Of a stretch of 64,000 nt of DNA, positions 9,602-18,398 are shown piece by piece; position 1 is the first letter of the stretch; every line of letters starts with the position of its first letter. The DNA comes from Aneurinibacillus thermoaerophilus (GTDB lineage Bacteria; Bacillota; Bacilli; Aneurinibacillales; Aneurinibacillaceae). A program made the translations under genes and the position numbers. The notes below the pieces were generated by a model that was not told the origin of the DNA, did not search any database, and worked only from the letters and a program-made list of their open reading frames with translations. The DNA is taken from positions 62,001 through 126,000 of the forward strand of contig NZ_FNDE01000003.1 of the NCBI RefSeq assembly GCF_900099925.1. Direction: 5' to 3'.

Positions 9602-9609
9602 TGTTATCT

Positions 9610-9792
9610 CTATTTCCTTTTTACCACCTTGGCTCCGCCACAAGCGCATCCGCCTTTTTTCGCTTTATTCCGAGCTTGTTGTGAAAATCCATAACTTCCC
9701 CATATGTTGTCTCCCTGCTTTAGGATTGTACTTTTGCTGTTGGTTTTATTCGGATAAAGTCCCGGGCTTACCCGATACTTAGGGTTGTTCAT
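9610..9792 (-). CDS. Small basic hypothetical protein with Cys-Gly tail
   Basis: 60 residues, start MNNPKYRVSPGLYPNK, ending in a basic, glycine- and cysteine-containing tail (KKGGCACGGAKVVKRK). The ATG at 9792 lies 6 nt after AGGAGTGG, a strong ribosome site; the GTG codon inside that site is not used. No known family. Composition and location suggest a spore-associated structural protein, but this is inference. Confidence 0.6.
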   Translation of the reverse strand: MNNPKYRVSPGLYPNKTNSKSTILKQGDNIWGSYGFSQQARNKAKKGGCACGGAKVVKRK

Positions 9793-9876
9793 GCTAACCA
9801 CTCCTTTCTACTAGCATGTACCATCCTATTAACACAATATGCTTACTGCACAAAATGGTGTGATAGAGTAAAAAAA

Positions 9877-9906
9877 GAGGCTTTCTTACATGAAATAGAA
9901 AACCTC
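9877..9906 (-). terminator. Terminator of the JAMM gene
   Basis: On the minus strand GAGGTTTTCT pairs with AGAAAGCCTC (one bulge) and is followed by TTTTTTT. Confidence 0.6.
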
Positions 9907-9919
9907 CTTACCCTGTTTT

Positions 9920-10342
9920 TTAATCGCTTCTGAAAAACACAAGCTCAAGCGACCGCACTTCATTATTTTTCATTGTAAAGCAACGTACAACCGGAGACGG
10001 AGCTGCTAGCGATACAATGATGTAAGCCACCTCCGGATAAGGGTTGTAGGCGATATCCGTTACGGAAGGGTACGCTTCCGTTGTGGGATGCGAATGAAAA
10101 ATTCCTGTTAATTGTTCTCCCTGCTGTTTCATCTTCTCCAATACTTCCGCTACAGCCGGCTTCGATAATAAAAAGCGATCTGGCTTCTTTGCTTCATTTG
10201 AAAGTTTCCAGAGCGTAAGACCAATCTCAGCCCCTATCGGACCAGAAATGAGTCCGCACGCTTCGTTCGGAAGCTTCTGTTTACAATAAGCAATCATCTC
10301 TTCATATGTTGCTTCGTGCAGGTGAAATGGAGCGGGAAACAT
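9920..10342 (-). CDS. JAMM/MPN-domain (Mov34/PAD-1) metalloprotease-like protein
   Basis: A 140-residue single-domain protein. The zinc-binding JAMM motif is complete: a glutamate in NEACGLISG, then GIFHSHPTTEAYPSVTDI, giving His-x-His and Ser-x-x-Asp. Bacterial members cleave isopeptide or peptide bonds next to Gly-Gly tails, or process sulphur-carrier proteins. No such carrier gene is next door. Its ATG overlaps the last base of the stop of the upstream 1285-residue coiled-coil gene, so translation is very likely coupled. The two proteins may therefore act together, for example by processing or cross-linking the coiled-coil protein. That link is inference. Confidence 0.85.
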   Translation of the reverse strand: MFPAPFHLHEATYEEMIAYCKQKLPNEACGLISGPIGAEIGLTLWKLSNEAKKPDRFLLSKPAVAEVLEKMKQQGEQLTGIFHSHPTTEAYPSVTDIAYNPYPEVAYIIVSLAAPSPVVRCFTMKNNEVRSLELVFFRSD

Positions 10343-13300
10343 TATTCCTCCTCTTTTCCGAACATCACATTTTTTTTTGCAGGTTCTACTCTATCTCCTG
10401 TATTTTCCGTGAACATCTCTATTCTCGTATTTTCATCTTCAGCAAAAGCTCTGTTCGGTTCATGTATATTGTAAAGCTGCCCCCCTTCTTCCGATACCTG
10501 GAAAGAAGAAAATGAGTTAAAGGTTCCTTTACTTTCGGAAGTAGGCTTCATCTGTCCGTTTGTGGCCAGCGATTGCAGCATTTTGAATGTCCCTTTACTT
10601 TTGGCCAGCTTGGTCTGTCCATGCGCTTCCATTTGCTGCATATTCAAGGCTTCTTCACTTTCAGCCGGCTTCGTCTGTCCATGTACCGCCATTTGCTGCA
10701 TATTAAAGGTTCTATTGCTTTCGGCAGGCTTCGTCTGTCCATGTGCTGTCATCTGCTGCATGTTAAAGGTTCTATTGCTTTCGGCAGGCTTCATCTGTCC
10801 ATGCACCGCCATCTGCTGCATGTTAAAGGTTCTATTGCTTTCGGCAGGCTTCGTCTGTCCATGTACCGCCATCTGCTGCATGTTAAAGGTTCTATTGCTT
10901 TCGGCAGGCTTCGTCTGTCCATGTGCCGCCATCTGCTGCAACCTTTTAAACGTTCCTCCTGCGTTGATCTGTCCTCTCTTCATATCAGTAACCCGCATCA
11001 TAACTGACGGGTTTGGCCTGGCAAACGCCTTCTGTTCCTCGAAAATTCGCATAAACCACGGCTTCTTTACGGCCACTGTTTCCGGTGCAGGTGTTGCCTC
11101 TTTTTGCGGAAGCGCCGTTAACTCGACCACCTGTTTTTCTAACTCCCCAATCTTCTGTTCCTTCTCGACCATACGAGTGTGTGCCTCTTCTGTATCTTCC
11201 TTAAGCTGGGCAATATGATTTTCCAGTTCCTTTTTCTCAGCTTCATATTGCATCGCCTGCTTCTCCAGTTGCTGTTGCAGTTCATGCAGCTGTTTGTCTT
11301 TTTTATCAAGTTCTGTTTGGACGTGATTCGCTTTTCCTTCGTATTCATCAATTTGGCTTTCCAGTTGCGCTTTTTCGTTTTTTAGCCAGTTTTCTTTCTG
11401 CTTCAACTTGGTAATGAGTCGCTCTTTCTCTTCCATTTCCATCCGAACTTGCGTTACCGTATCATTTGTCAATTTCATCTGCTGCTTTAGCTGTTCAATT
11501 TCCTGCGCAAGTCGCTTTCTCTCTGTTTCATGTTCCGCCACTTTCTTCTCAAATCGGCTATTTAGCTCACGAATTTCTTGATCTTTGTTGAATAACTCCT
11601 CCTGCATCTGCTTCATTTCTTCGTTGAACTGTACCCTTAATTGTTGAAGCAGTTTGTCTTTTTTGTGAAGTTCATCATGCAATTGTTTGTCTTTTTTATT
11701 AAGTTCCGTTTGTGCGTAATTCGCTTTTCCTTCATATTCATCAATTTGGCTTTCCAGTTGCGCTTTTTCGTTTTTCAACCGGGTTTCCCGCTGCTTCAAT
11801 CTAGCAATAAGTTGCTCTTTCTCTTCTATTTCTGTCCGAACTTGTGCTACCTCATCATCCATCTTTTTAATTTGCCGCTTCAACCGCTCGATTTCTTCCA
11901 CGAGTTGCTTTTTCTCTGTTTCATGTTCTACCATGCTCTTCTCAAGCTGACCGTTTAGCTCACGAATTTCCCGTTCTTTATTAAATAATTGTGTCTGCGC
12001 CTGCTTCACTTCTTCATCCAACTTTGATTGCAATTGTTGCAGTTGTTTATCCTTTTTATCAAGTTCAAATTGCGCACGGCTGGATTTTTCCTCGTACTCA
12101 TCAAGCTGATGTTCCAGTTGCGCCTTTTCGTTTTTCAGCCGGGTTTCCCGCTGCTTCAATCTAGCAATAAGTTGCTCTTTCTCTTCTATTTCTGTCCGGA
12201 CTTGCGTTACCTCATCATCCATTCGTTTAATCTGTCGCTTCAACCGCTCGATTTCTTCTCTCAATTGCCTTTTTTCTATCTCGTGTTCAGCAATTCTCTT
12301 TTCAAGCCGGCTGTTTAACTTATCAAATTCCTGTTCTTTATTGCTCAATTGTTCCTGCGCTTGCTTGACCTCTTCCTCCAGCGCATGAATATGCTGCTGT
12401 AATTGTGCCGCGAATTGTTCATGCTGCCATGCATCATTTATGGCTTGTATCGCTTCCGCTTCCTTTTCCTTTGCGTCATACCGCTCAACTTTTTGTGCAA
12501 ACTGAAGCTTAAGCTCTTCGATTAATTGATCCTTTTCCATTAAATATTCCTGCGCCAGCAACAATTCTTGTTCTAATTCATTAATATGCTGCTGTGTTTG
12601 TTCATCAATTAACTGCTCTTTTTCCAACAAACACGATTCGGCGTATTTCACTTCCTCTTCAAGATAACGAATACGCTCCTGAATTTGCGCTTTCTCTGCT
12701 CCATACTGTGCCAGTTTCTGTTCCAATTGCAATCTAAATGCCTCAATTTGCTGATCTCGTTCCTCTACATGTACCTGCGCTTTTTTCAACTCTTCTTCAT
12801 AGTGCGCGATTTGCTGTTGCAGCCGCCTTATTTCTTCTTCTTCTCTCTCGTTCGCGCGCTTCTCGCGCACTTGCTGAAGCTGTGCCTCAAGCTCAGCGGC
12901 GCGCTGCTCAAGCTCCATTTTTTCCGCTTCATATTGCGCCAATTTCTGTTCCAGTTGCCGTTTAAACGCTTCAATCTGCCGTTCGCGCTCTTCTGCATGC
13001 CGTTGTGCTTTTTCCAGTTCTTCTTCATAATGCGCCATTTGCTGTCGCAACACGTTTTCATGCTCTTCTCTCTCTTTCGTATGTTTCTGCCGCGACTGCT
13101 GTAGCTGTGCTTCAAGTTCAACCATACGCTGCTCAAGCTCCGCTTTCTCCGCTTTATATTGCGTTCGTTTCTGTTTTAGCTGTTGTTTAAGTTCCTCGAT
13201 TTGCCGATCGCGTTCTTCTGCATGCCATTGCATTTTTTTCGAATCTGCTTCATAATGCGCGATTTGCTGTTGCAACTGTCCTTTCTCTGCTTCATACTGT

Positions 13301-14199
13301 GCCGCTTGCTGTTCTAGCTGCCATGTAAGTTCCTTAATCTGCCGATCTCGTTCCTCTACATGTACCTGCGCTTTTTTCAGTTCTTCTTCGCAGCGCGCGA
13401 TTTGCTGCCGCAACGCTAATTCATTCTCTCCTTTCACATCCGCAACCTGCTGCTGTGCCTGCTGAAGCTGCGCTTCAAATTCAACCATACGCTGCTTAAG
13501 TTCCGCTTTCTCCGCCTCATACTGTGCCGCTTGCCATTCTAATTGTTCAATATGTTGCTGTTTTTTGTACAGGCATGTCTGCATTTCTTCTAGCTGGCAT
13601 TCAAGCTCCTCCATGCGCTGCTGTGCTCGCTGATTCTGCTTTTCATTTTCCTCAGTTCTTTCCTCAAGCTGCGTTTGGAGCTGCGCAATCTGTTGTTCTC
13701 TTTTCACAAGCCGATTTTCCCATTCTTTTTTATATCTTTGCTCCTGCTCGTACAGCTGTGTCTGAAGGGTCTTCGCTTCTGTTTCCATTTTTTTGACGCG
13801 CTTTTGCCAATCCTTTTTATCGTTCTCATATTGCGCAACCTTGCCTTCCAAGACATCCACTTCGCACGCTAGCTTTTCTATTGTCTGTAAAAGCTGCTCC
13901 TTCTCCTCCATATGATGCCTTCTTTCTTCGCTCAATTCGTGCAAACGCCTGTTCTGTGCTTCCAGTTCATCCTGCAGTGATAAAATTTTGTTCTTCAGTT
14001 CTTCCTGTATCTGGCTAAGATTTCCACTATTCTTATACTGTTTGACTCTTGTTTTATAACGAGAAAGCTCCGCTTTATAGCGCGAGAGAATGACTTTATA
14101 GCGCGAAAGCTCAGATTGTAAATTAATTAGCTTTTGTTTTAACTGCAATTGGCTCGAATCACTTGATTCGAACCGGACGATCGAACCATCTTTCATCAT
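10342..14199 (-). CDS. Giant coiled-coil protein with C-terminal 20-residue tandem repeats
   Basis: 1285 residues. Residues 1-90 begin with charged helices (QSELSRYK, ILSRYKAELSRYK). About 60-1010 is continuous heptad-type coiled coil dominated by Glu, Gln, Lys, Arg and Leu, with long internal repeats. About 1015-1080 is a short non-coiled stretch (VKKPWFMRIFEEQKAFARPN). Residues 1081-1228 are seven near-identical copies of an NRTFNMQQMAVHGQTKPAES unit, followed by an acidic tail. There is no signal peptide or membrane segment. The ATG at 14199 was chosen over the TTG at 14202 for spacing from AGAGGTGAT. The downstream JAMM gene overlaps its stop. It may be a filament or scaffold of the spore coat or cytoplasm; I cannot name a family. 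Confidence 0.8.
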   Translation of the reverse strand: MMKDGSIVRFESSDSSQLQLKQKLINLQSELSRYKVILSRYKAELSRYKTRVKQYKNSGNLSQIQEELKNKILSLQDELEAQNRRLHELSEERRHHMEEKEQLLQTIEKLACEVDVLEGKVAQYENDKKDWQKRVKKMETEAKTLQTQLYEQEQRYKKEWENRLVKREQQIAQLQTQLEERTEENEKQNQRAQQRMEELECQLEEMQTCLYKKQQHIEQLEWQAAQYEAEKAELKQRMVEFEAQLQQAQQQVADVKGENELALRQQIARCEEELKKAQVHVEERDRQIKELTWQLEQQAAQYEAEKGQLQQQIAHYEADSKKMQWHAEERDRQIEELKQQLKQKRTQYKAEKAELEQRMVELEAQLQQSRQKHTKEREEHENVLRQQMAHYEEELEKAQRHAEERERQIEAFKRQLEQKLAQYEAEKMELEQRAAELEAQLQQVREKRANEREEEEIRRLQQQIAHYEEELKKAQVHVEERDQQIEAFRLQLEQKLAQYGAEKAQIQERIRYLEEEVKYAESCLLEKEQLIDEQTQQHINELEQELLLAQEYLMEKDQLIEELKLQFAQKVERYDAKEKEAEAIQAINDAWQHEQFAAQLQQHIHALEEEVKQAQEQLSNKEQEFDKLNSRLEKRIAEHEIEKRQLREEIERLKRQIKRMDDEVTQVRTEIEEKEQLIARLKQRETRLKNEKAQLEHQLDEYEEKSSRAQFELDKKDKQLQQLQSKLDEEVKQAQTQLFNKEREIRELNGQLEKSMVEHETEKKQLVEEIERLKRQIKKMDDEVAQVRTEIEEKEQLIARLKQRETRLKNEKAQLESQIDEYEGKANYAQTELNKKDKQLHDELHKKDKLLQQLRVQFNEEMKQMQEELFNKDQEIRELNSRFEKKVAEHETERKRLAQEIEQLKQQMKLTNDTVTQVRMEMEEKERLITKLKQKENWLKNEKAQLESQIDEYEGKANHVQTELDKKDKQLHELQQQLEKQAMQYEAEKKELENHIAQLKEDTEEAHTRMVEKEQKIGELEKQVVELTALPQKEATPAPETVAVKKPWFMRIFEEQKAFARPNPSVMMRVTDMKRGQINAGGTFKRLQQMAAHGQTKPAESNRTFNMQQMAVHGQTKPAESNRTFNMQQMAVHGQMKPAESNRTFNMQQMTAHGQTKPAESNRTFNMQQMAVHGQTKPAESEEALNMQQMEAHGQTKLAKSKGTFKMLQSLATNGQMKPTSESKGTFNSFSSFQVSEEGGQLYNIHEPNRAFAEDENTRIEMFTENTGDRVEPAKKNVMFGKEEE
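10516..10959 (-). repeat. 60-bp tandem repeat array within the coiled-coil gene
   Basis: Seven units of about 60 bp, four of them nearly identical at the DNA level, encode the motif NRTFNMQQM-x-x-HGQ-x-KPAES. The outer copies are diverged (EEALN, KGTFK, GGTFK). The high DNA identity of the inner units indicates recent duplication and likely copy-number variation between strains. Confidence 0.9.
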
Positions 14200-14339
14200 C
14201 AATCACCTCTTCTTGATATATGTCCCTTGTGTCTCTCTATTTTTATGCATCCGTCTAGATATAGGTGAAGTCGTCGTGAAAAATGCTAAACGATTTTTTT
14301 CTTTTTTACCTATCGTAAAAAATTCCGCGAATGCCTAGA

Positions 14340-14367
14340 ACTGCCTCCGAGCCCTCTCCATAAAATA
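14340..14367 (+). promoter_or_regulatory. Predicted sigma-K promoter
   Basis: AC at 14340-14341, a 17-bp spacer, then CATAAAATA at 14359-14367. This matches the sigma-K pattern AC-N16/17-CATANNNTA exactly. Transcription would start near 14375, about 38 nt before the ATG at 14413. Confidence 0.55.
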
Positions 14368-14412
14368 AAGTAGTTCCAATCCCCACCAATACTTCAGAAA
14401 GGATGGTTATGC

Positions 14413-15150
14413 ATGCATATAAACCATGAATTTAACCCTGAAGCAATTCAAGGCGCACAACAAGAAACTGTATGTATCAAAGTGCCTAAAGTGTTTGACT
14501 GGGTAACCCGCCAAGTCGACGTTCCACTCATTAGCCAGCGCGGTCTTCTTACTGAGGTTTTCCCTGGTTGCACATTACCCACAGGAATAACCACCCAAGA
14601 TGTTGCAAAATTCGGAACCGTCGAATGCTTTTTATCCGACGAGTTCGGAAAACCGCTTGATCCGTTAGATGAAGGATCGATTTGCTGCGTTGAAATCACG
14701 CAGCCGGGTGGTCGTCAAGATGTGCAGGTTACGCTGCCTACAGGCGAAGTAGTTACACTGCAAAAAGTGAAAGTGCTGAAAAAAGGATTCGTCACCGTTG
14801 TTTTAAAGGTGCTGCCAACCGTATGTGAGAAACCAATTATCTGCTGTGTAACAAAACCGTTCCAAGTAGCAGAGAAGTTTTTCCTGTGCGCACCTCCGGG
14901 AACATTCCTACAGTGCCATATTACTGATTTTGAATGCGATGCGCAGCTCATTTTCTTCCCTTGCACCGGCACAAATGGAACCGACGAATTCCAGCTCGAT
15001 ATTTCCATCAACATGTGCCAGGACATTCAAATGGAAGCGATGGTTAAGCTCGAAATTTTGGCCGACTTCTGCCAGCCACGTCCAGAATTGCCATTCGAAT
15101 GCCCACCGCGCCCGTTCCCGCCGCAATGCCCTACTGTTTTTCCAGGTTAA
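14413..15150 (+). CDS. Cys-rich candidate spore coat/exosporium protein
   Basis: 245 residues, not assignable to a named family by eye. It opens with EFNPEAIQGAQQETVCIKVP and KVFDWVTRQVDVPL. About ten Cys follow (ICCVEITQPGG, PIICCVTKPF), with Val-rich beta strands and a Pro/Cys/Phe tail (PFECPPRPFPPQCPTVFPG). There is no signal peptide. The ATG lies 8 nt after AAAGGATGG and about 38 nt downstream of a well-matched sigma-K promoter, which supports late mother-cell expression and a coat or exosporium location. Confidence 0.65.
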   Translation: MHINHEFNPEAIQGAQQETVCIKVPKVFDWVTRQVDVPLISQRGLLTEVFPGCTLPTGITTQDVAKFGTVECFLSDEFGKPLDPLDEGSICCVEITQPGGRQDVQVTLPTGEVVTLQKVKVLKKGFVTVVLKVLPTVCEKPIICCVTKPFQVAEKFFLCAPPGTFLQCHITDFECDAQLIFFPCTGTNGTDEFQLDISINMCQDIQMEAMVKLEILADFCQPRPELPFECPPRPFPPQCPTVFPG

Positions 15151-15165
15151 TCGGCATTCTTTCTC

Positions 15166-15196
15166 AGACAAGGAGAGAAATCCTCTCTTCTTGTCT
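15166..15196 (+). terminator. Terminator hairpin
   Basis: AGACAAGGAGAG pairs imperfectly with CTCTCTTCTTGTCT. A T tract follows after a few bases. Confidence 0.5.
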
Positions 15197-15226
15197 ACAT
15201 TACTTTTTTAGAAAAAGGAGAATAGA

Positions 15227-15832
15227 ATGGACAAGAACCATACGCAAACCATCCTATCTTACTGTGCTGAACTTTCACGTTACACCGCTTTAATTGAAAA
15301 AGAATTGACTAAGCCTATTCAGAAGCCAAACGATAACCAGGAGCGAGCAACAAGCGACGGGGGCAGGATAGAAAGTGCGGCTTTTTTTAATTACTCGGTC
15401 ATTTTGCCAGATGAAGATGAAGAAAACAATGTGCTTGTTATGGGCGACTTCATTGTGAAAAATACGGGAAACGCGACGCTACATGCGCCGATCATTTGCA
15501 TCCGGATTTCGCCCGCTCCAGCGGGAACACTGAGCGGAAAGATCAGAAAAACGAAAAAGCAGACATCCTTTTTGATTGAATCGTCCTCTTCAAATGAATG
15601 GCAGTACATTCAAGAGAACGAGAGTGAACAGGGAAAAAACAACGGGGAGTACTGGCTAACTCCGCTCTTCTGCAACGAATTGATGGCTGGCAACCGCTTG
15701 GTCTTTGCCAATTTTACATTGCATCTTACGAAACCACCTGAAGGAAATTCCATCATTGTGAAAGGGTTCGCCTATTTCAAGGAGCAATACGAAGGAGTAG
15801 CGGCGCTAAATAATATCGTGATTAATTTTTAA
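15227..15832 (+). CDS. Hypothetical protein with beta-sandwich-like C-terminal part
   Basis: 201 residues. The N-terminal 45 residues are helical and charged. From about residue 50 it reads as beta strands (VMGDFIVKNTGNATLHAPII, ANFTLHLTKPPEGN), reminiscent of structural surface domains. The ATG at 15227 has AAAAAGGAG 5 nt before it. It lies just downstream of the sigma-K-linked coat candidate, so it may be co-expressed despite an intervening weak hairpin. No family recognised; there is no signal peptide. Confidence 0.65.
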   Translation: MDKNHTQTILSYCAELSRYTALIEKELTKPIQKPNDNQERATSDGGRIESAAFFNYSVILPDEDEENNVLVMGDFIVKNTGNATLHAPIICIRISPAPAGTLSGKIRKTKKQTSFLIESSSSNEWQYIQENESEQGKNNGEYWLTPLFCNELMAGNRLVFANFTLHLTKPPEGNSIIVKGFAYFKEQYEGVAALNNIVINF

Positions 15833-15853
15833 ATAGAGAAAAGAAAAAAGAAC

Positions 15854-15882
15854 GTCGGCCCTATATAAGGCCGACTGTTTTT
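15854..15882. terminator. Bidirectional terminator
   Basis: Arms GTCGGCC and GGCCGAC with loop CTATATAA, followed by TGTTTTTTT on the plus strand. It lies between convergent genes. Confidence 0.8.
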
Positions 15883-16134
15883 TTACTCCATTTCTTTTAA
15901 ATTCGTCAGACAGCTCTTGCAAATGTTGCGTCCACGGTAGCTTGTGATATTTTCTGCCGAATCGCAAAAAATGCAGGCCGGAGCGTACCGCTTCAAAATA
16001 ATTTTTTCTTCATCAACGAAAATCTCCAGCCCATCCTTTTCGGCGATACCCAAATTGCGACGCAACTCAATCGGAATCACGACACGTCCCAACTCATCTA
16101 CTTTCCGAACTACACCGGTTGCTTTCATTGCCAT
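15883..16134 (-). CDS. AbrB-family transition-state regulator with Cys4 C-terminal tail
   Basis: 83 residues. Residues 1-50 are the AbrB N-terminal DNA-binding domain (ATGVVRKVDELGRVVIPIEL, LGIAEKDGLEIFVDEEKIIL), nearly identical in pattern to B. subtilis AbrB. In place of the usual tetramerising C-terminal region it has ACIFC and NICKSC, two CxxC pairs that could bind zinc. AbrB proteins repress post-exponential genes by binding AT-rich DNA. The ATG at 16134 follows AGGAGGG. It is probably an AbrB paralogue rather than canonical AbrB; its targets are unknown. Confidence 0.85.
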   Translation of the reverse strand: MAMKATGVVRKVDELGRVVIPIELRRNLGIAEKDGLEIFVDEEKIILKRYAPACIFCDSAENITSYRGRNICKSCLTNLKEME

Positions 16135-16462
16135 TTTTATGCCCTCCTATGCTTTATCTTTAAATAGCTGACTGTTTTCTTACCTTAAATTTTATCAAGT
16201 CTACAATTAATTAACAGTGCAAATATTGCATGGAATTGGCAATAGTCCCTTTTACTTGCATTGCTGTATCTTATAGTTTCCGGGACTTTTCGCGTATTGC
16301 CCTTTGCGCCTGCACATGGCATGATGACAATACGTATTTGTATAGATTGTGTACAGGCATGAAAGACAAACGGCTCCGCTCGTTTCCCCGGTCAAAAAAA
16401 CCACCCACGCTTCGAAGATCATACTATACAAACTTAGGCATCCTAAGGTGGTGAATCTTAAC
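16135..16462. other. Intergenic region without a recognisable gene
   Basis: About 330 bp of mixed composition. The only feature of note is CATACTATA at 16420-16428, a possible sigma-K -10 for the next gene; AC dinucleotides lie 15 and 18 bp upstream, neither at the ideal distance. Confidence 0.4.
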
Positions 16463-16681
16463 GTGTTGAAGAAACTGCGCAGAATGTTCAGCAGTACAGC
16501 AAAACCGGAAGAAGGATGGGTTGTTGTGTTCCTTGACCGCAACGACTTCCGGTTACGAGCTATGCAACGACGTCTGGAAGAGAAAGGAATCCGGACATTT
16601 GTGGAAAAAAGGGCCGCTATCTATGTGCATGAAAGCGAACTGGAAGAAGCGAAGCAAACCGTGGCCGAATGGGTTAACTAA
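16463..16681 (+). CDS. DUF2007-like small putative signalling protein
   Basis: 72 residues. The segment GWVVVFLDRNDFRLRAMQRR, then KGIRTFVEKRAAIYV and ELEEAKQTV, resembles the DUF2007 (putative signal-transducing, GlnB-like fold) pattern. Start GTG at 16463, 8 nt after AAGGTGGTGA; a TTG follows immediately. A terminator lies just downstream. Function unknown. Confidence 0.6.
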   Translation: MLKKLRRMFSSTAKPEEGWVVVFLDRNDFRLRAMQRRLEEKGIRTFVEKRAAIYVHESELEEAKQTVAEWVN

Positions 16682-16694
16682 CGGCATAAATGAA

Positions 16695-16730
16695 AGCAGG
16701 GATAGGCAATTTCCCATCCCTGCTTTTTCT
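16695..16730. terminator. Bidirectional terminator
   Basis: Arms AGCAGGGAT and ATCCCTGCT followed by TTTTTC. It separates convergent genes. Confidence 0.8.
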
Positions 16731-16744
16731 TTTTTCAACCGTAT

Positions 16745-17161
16745 TTAGAACGGTTTGTTCATCATCATAAACGCGATACAGCCCATTAAAAATATGGAAA
16801 AAAGTCCGACACACAGGTTCTGAAAACGAAGCGTTTTCAATTCTTTCTCGGCATAAATTTTGCGACTGTTTGCTACTTCTACCAAACCACGCATAAGAAA
16901 CCGCTTCATCATATAGAAAACAAACATATATAAAAGCATGGACACAATCAGCCACATCTGCATTAAATATTGAAACGAAGTAACGAAGAAAAACGCAATG
17001 CCCGTACTCCAGAGCACTACGTCGGCCGCGCAGTCCAACTTCCGATATGTGGCGAGAAAACGCCGGGTTTGCTCCACGCTTCGCAGCCGTGGAATCAAGA
17101 ACAGCACGGCAAGCTTGGCCGTGATCGCCAGCAGATGGAAAGTCAAAACAACGTAGAACAA
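16745..17161 (-). CDS. Small integral membrane protein, unknown function
   Basis: 138 residues with four predicted membrane helices: VVLTFHLLAITAKLAVLFLI, VVLWSTGIAFFFVTSFQYLM, WLIVSMLLYMFVFYMM and LCVGLFSIFLMGCIAFMMM. Start TTG at 17161 after GAGGGTGG. Not recognised as a named family. Confidence 0.65.
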   Translation of the reverse strand: MFYVVLTFHLLAITAKLAVLFLIPRLRSVEQTRRFLATYRKLDCAADVVLWSTGIAFFFVTSFQYLMQMWLIVSMLLYMFVFYMMKRFLMRGLVEVANSRKIYAEKELKTLRFQNLCVGLFSIFLMGCIAFMMMNKPF

Positions 17162-17297
17162 CGGTTTCCACCCTCTCTTTTCTTTTCATTTTACTATGGG
17201 CCCAAGAATGCGCAAAGGTATTTTTTTGAAAGATAATCTTTTCATTCAACATAGGTGTGATATGATGTTATAAGGATAGAAAGGAAATAAAAGGAAC

Positions 17298-18398
17298 ATG
17301 TCTAAGGGAGAGGAAAAACATAGCATGAAAACATACCGAAAATACCGCTTCGCTTGGCTTGCGGCAGGCATCCTTGCCCTCGGGCTCCTTGCGGGCGGTT
17401 TAATGAACGTAATAGCTGACGCCAAAACCAAAAACGCCGATGTGATGATTACGAGCCTTGACCGCGTGACACTGGCATTTACAGGAGACTTACAGTTCAC
17501 CGGTACGGTAGCTAAACAAATTAAAAAGAACGGAACAAGCTATCCGTTCACCGACGTGAAGCCTATACTGGCGCGAGCAGATATTGCGGTCGGCAATTTA
17601 GAAACGACACTGACAACCAGAGGAGCAGCGCAAAATAAACAATTCACATTCCGCTCCGACCCGCGCATGGCCCAGGCAATGGCTGATAGCGGCTATGATC
17701 TTGTTGGACTCGCAAATAATCATACGATGGATTTCGGTCAAGATTCGCTCCTCGATACCATTAAGCACCTGCAAAAAGCGAAGCTCATCCCCATGGGAGC
17801 GGGTAAAAATCTTACAGAAGCGACGCAAATCCACTACATAACCAAGCGCGGCAAAACAATCGCATTCTTAAACTATAGCCGTGTGTTACCTTCCACAAGC
17901 TGGATGGCTGGCGCGAACAAGCCGGGACTTGCCAGCGCGTACAATCCAAAAGGTATGTACAGCAAAGTCCGGGAAGCAAGAAAAAATGCCGATATGGTTA
18001 TCGTTTTTATCCACTGGGGCAAAGAACGCATGACCGTACCTGAAGCATATCAGACAGAAATGGGGCATAAATTGGTGGATGCAGGAGCGGACCTTGTTGT
18101 CGGTCATCACTCCCACATCATGCAACCGGTGGAATGGTACAAAGGGAAGCTAATTGCCTACTCGCTCGGCAATTTTGTCTTCACAAAAAGCAAAATGGAC
18201 CTCTGTAACCAGACGGCGATTCTCGAAGTGGCACTCAACGGCAAGCGCATACAGGCAAATCTTGTTCCAGCTCACATCATAAACGGACGGCCACGCCTGA
18301 TGACGGGAGCGGAAAAAGCAAGCTTTCTGAACTTCATAGACCGCATCTCACCTAAAGCGACAGTTAAAAGCGACGGAACGATTGTTCCATCTCCCTAA
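17298..18398 (+). CDS. CapA/PgsA-family membrane-anchored metallophosphatase-like protein
   Basis: 366 residues. An N-terminal membrane anchor (about 16-37, FAWLAAGILALGLLAGGLMN) precedes a CapA domain with its metal-site blocks: FTGDLQFTG, VGNLETTL, LANNHTMDFG, IHWGKE and VGHHSH. CapA proteins take part in poly-gamma-glutamate or capsule export; many stand-alone copies have no known substrate. No pgsB/C genes are adjacent. ATG at 17298 (AAAAGGAAC upstream) or 17325. The 3' end overlaps the convergent LysR gene by 35 bp, so mutual antisense effects are possible. Confidence 0.85.
   Translation: MSKGEEKHSMKTYRKYRFAWLAAGILALGLLAGGLMNVIADAKTKNADVMITSLDRVTLAFTGDLQFTGTVAKQIKKNGTSYPFTDVKPILARADIAVGNLETTLTTRGAAQNKQFTFRSDPRMAQAMADSGYDLVGLANNHTMDFGQDSLLDTIKHLQKAKLIPMGAGKNLTEATQIHYITKRGKTIAFLNYSRVLPSTSWMAGANKPGLASAYNPKGMYSKVREARKNADMVIVFIHWGKERMTVPEAYQTEMGHKLVDAGADLVVGHHSHIMQPVEWYKGKLIAYSLGNFVFTKSKMDLCNQTAILEVALNGKRIQANLVPAHIINGRPRLMTGAEKASFLNFIDRISPKATVKSDGTIVPSP

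Noticed and set aside
10516-10959. CRISPR-like array
   Set aside because: The 60-bp repeats are contiguous coding repeats with no unique spacers.
10562-13872. Long plus-strand frames opposite the coiled-coil gene
   Set aside because: Antisense shadows of a repetitive, strongly biased gene; no ribosome sites.
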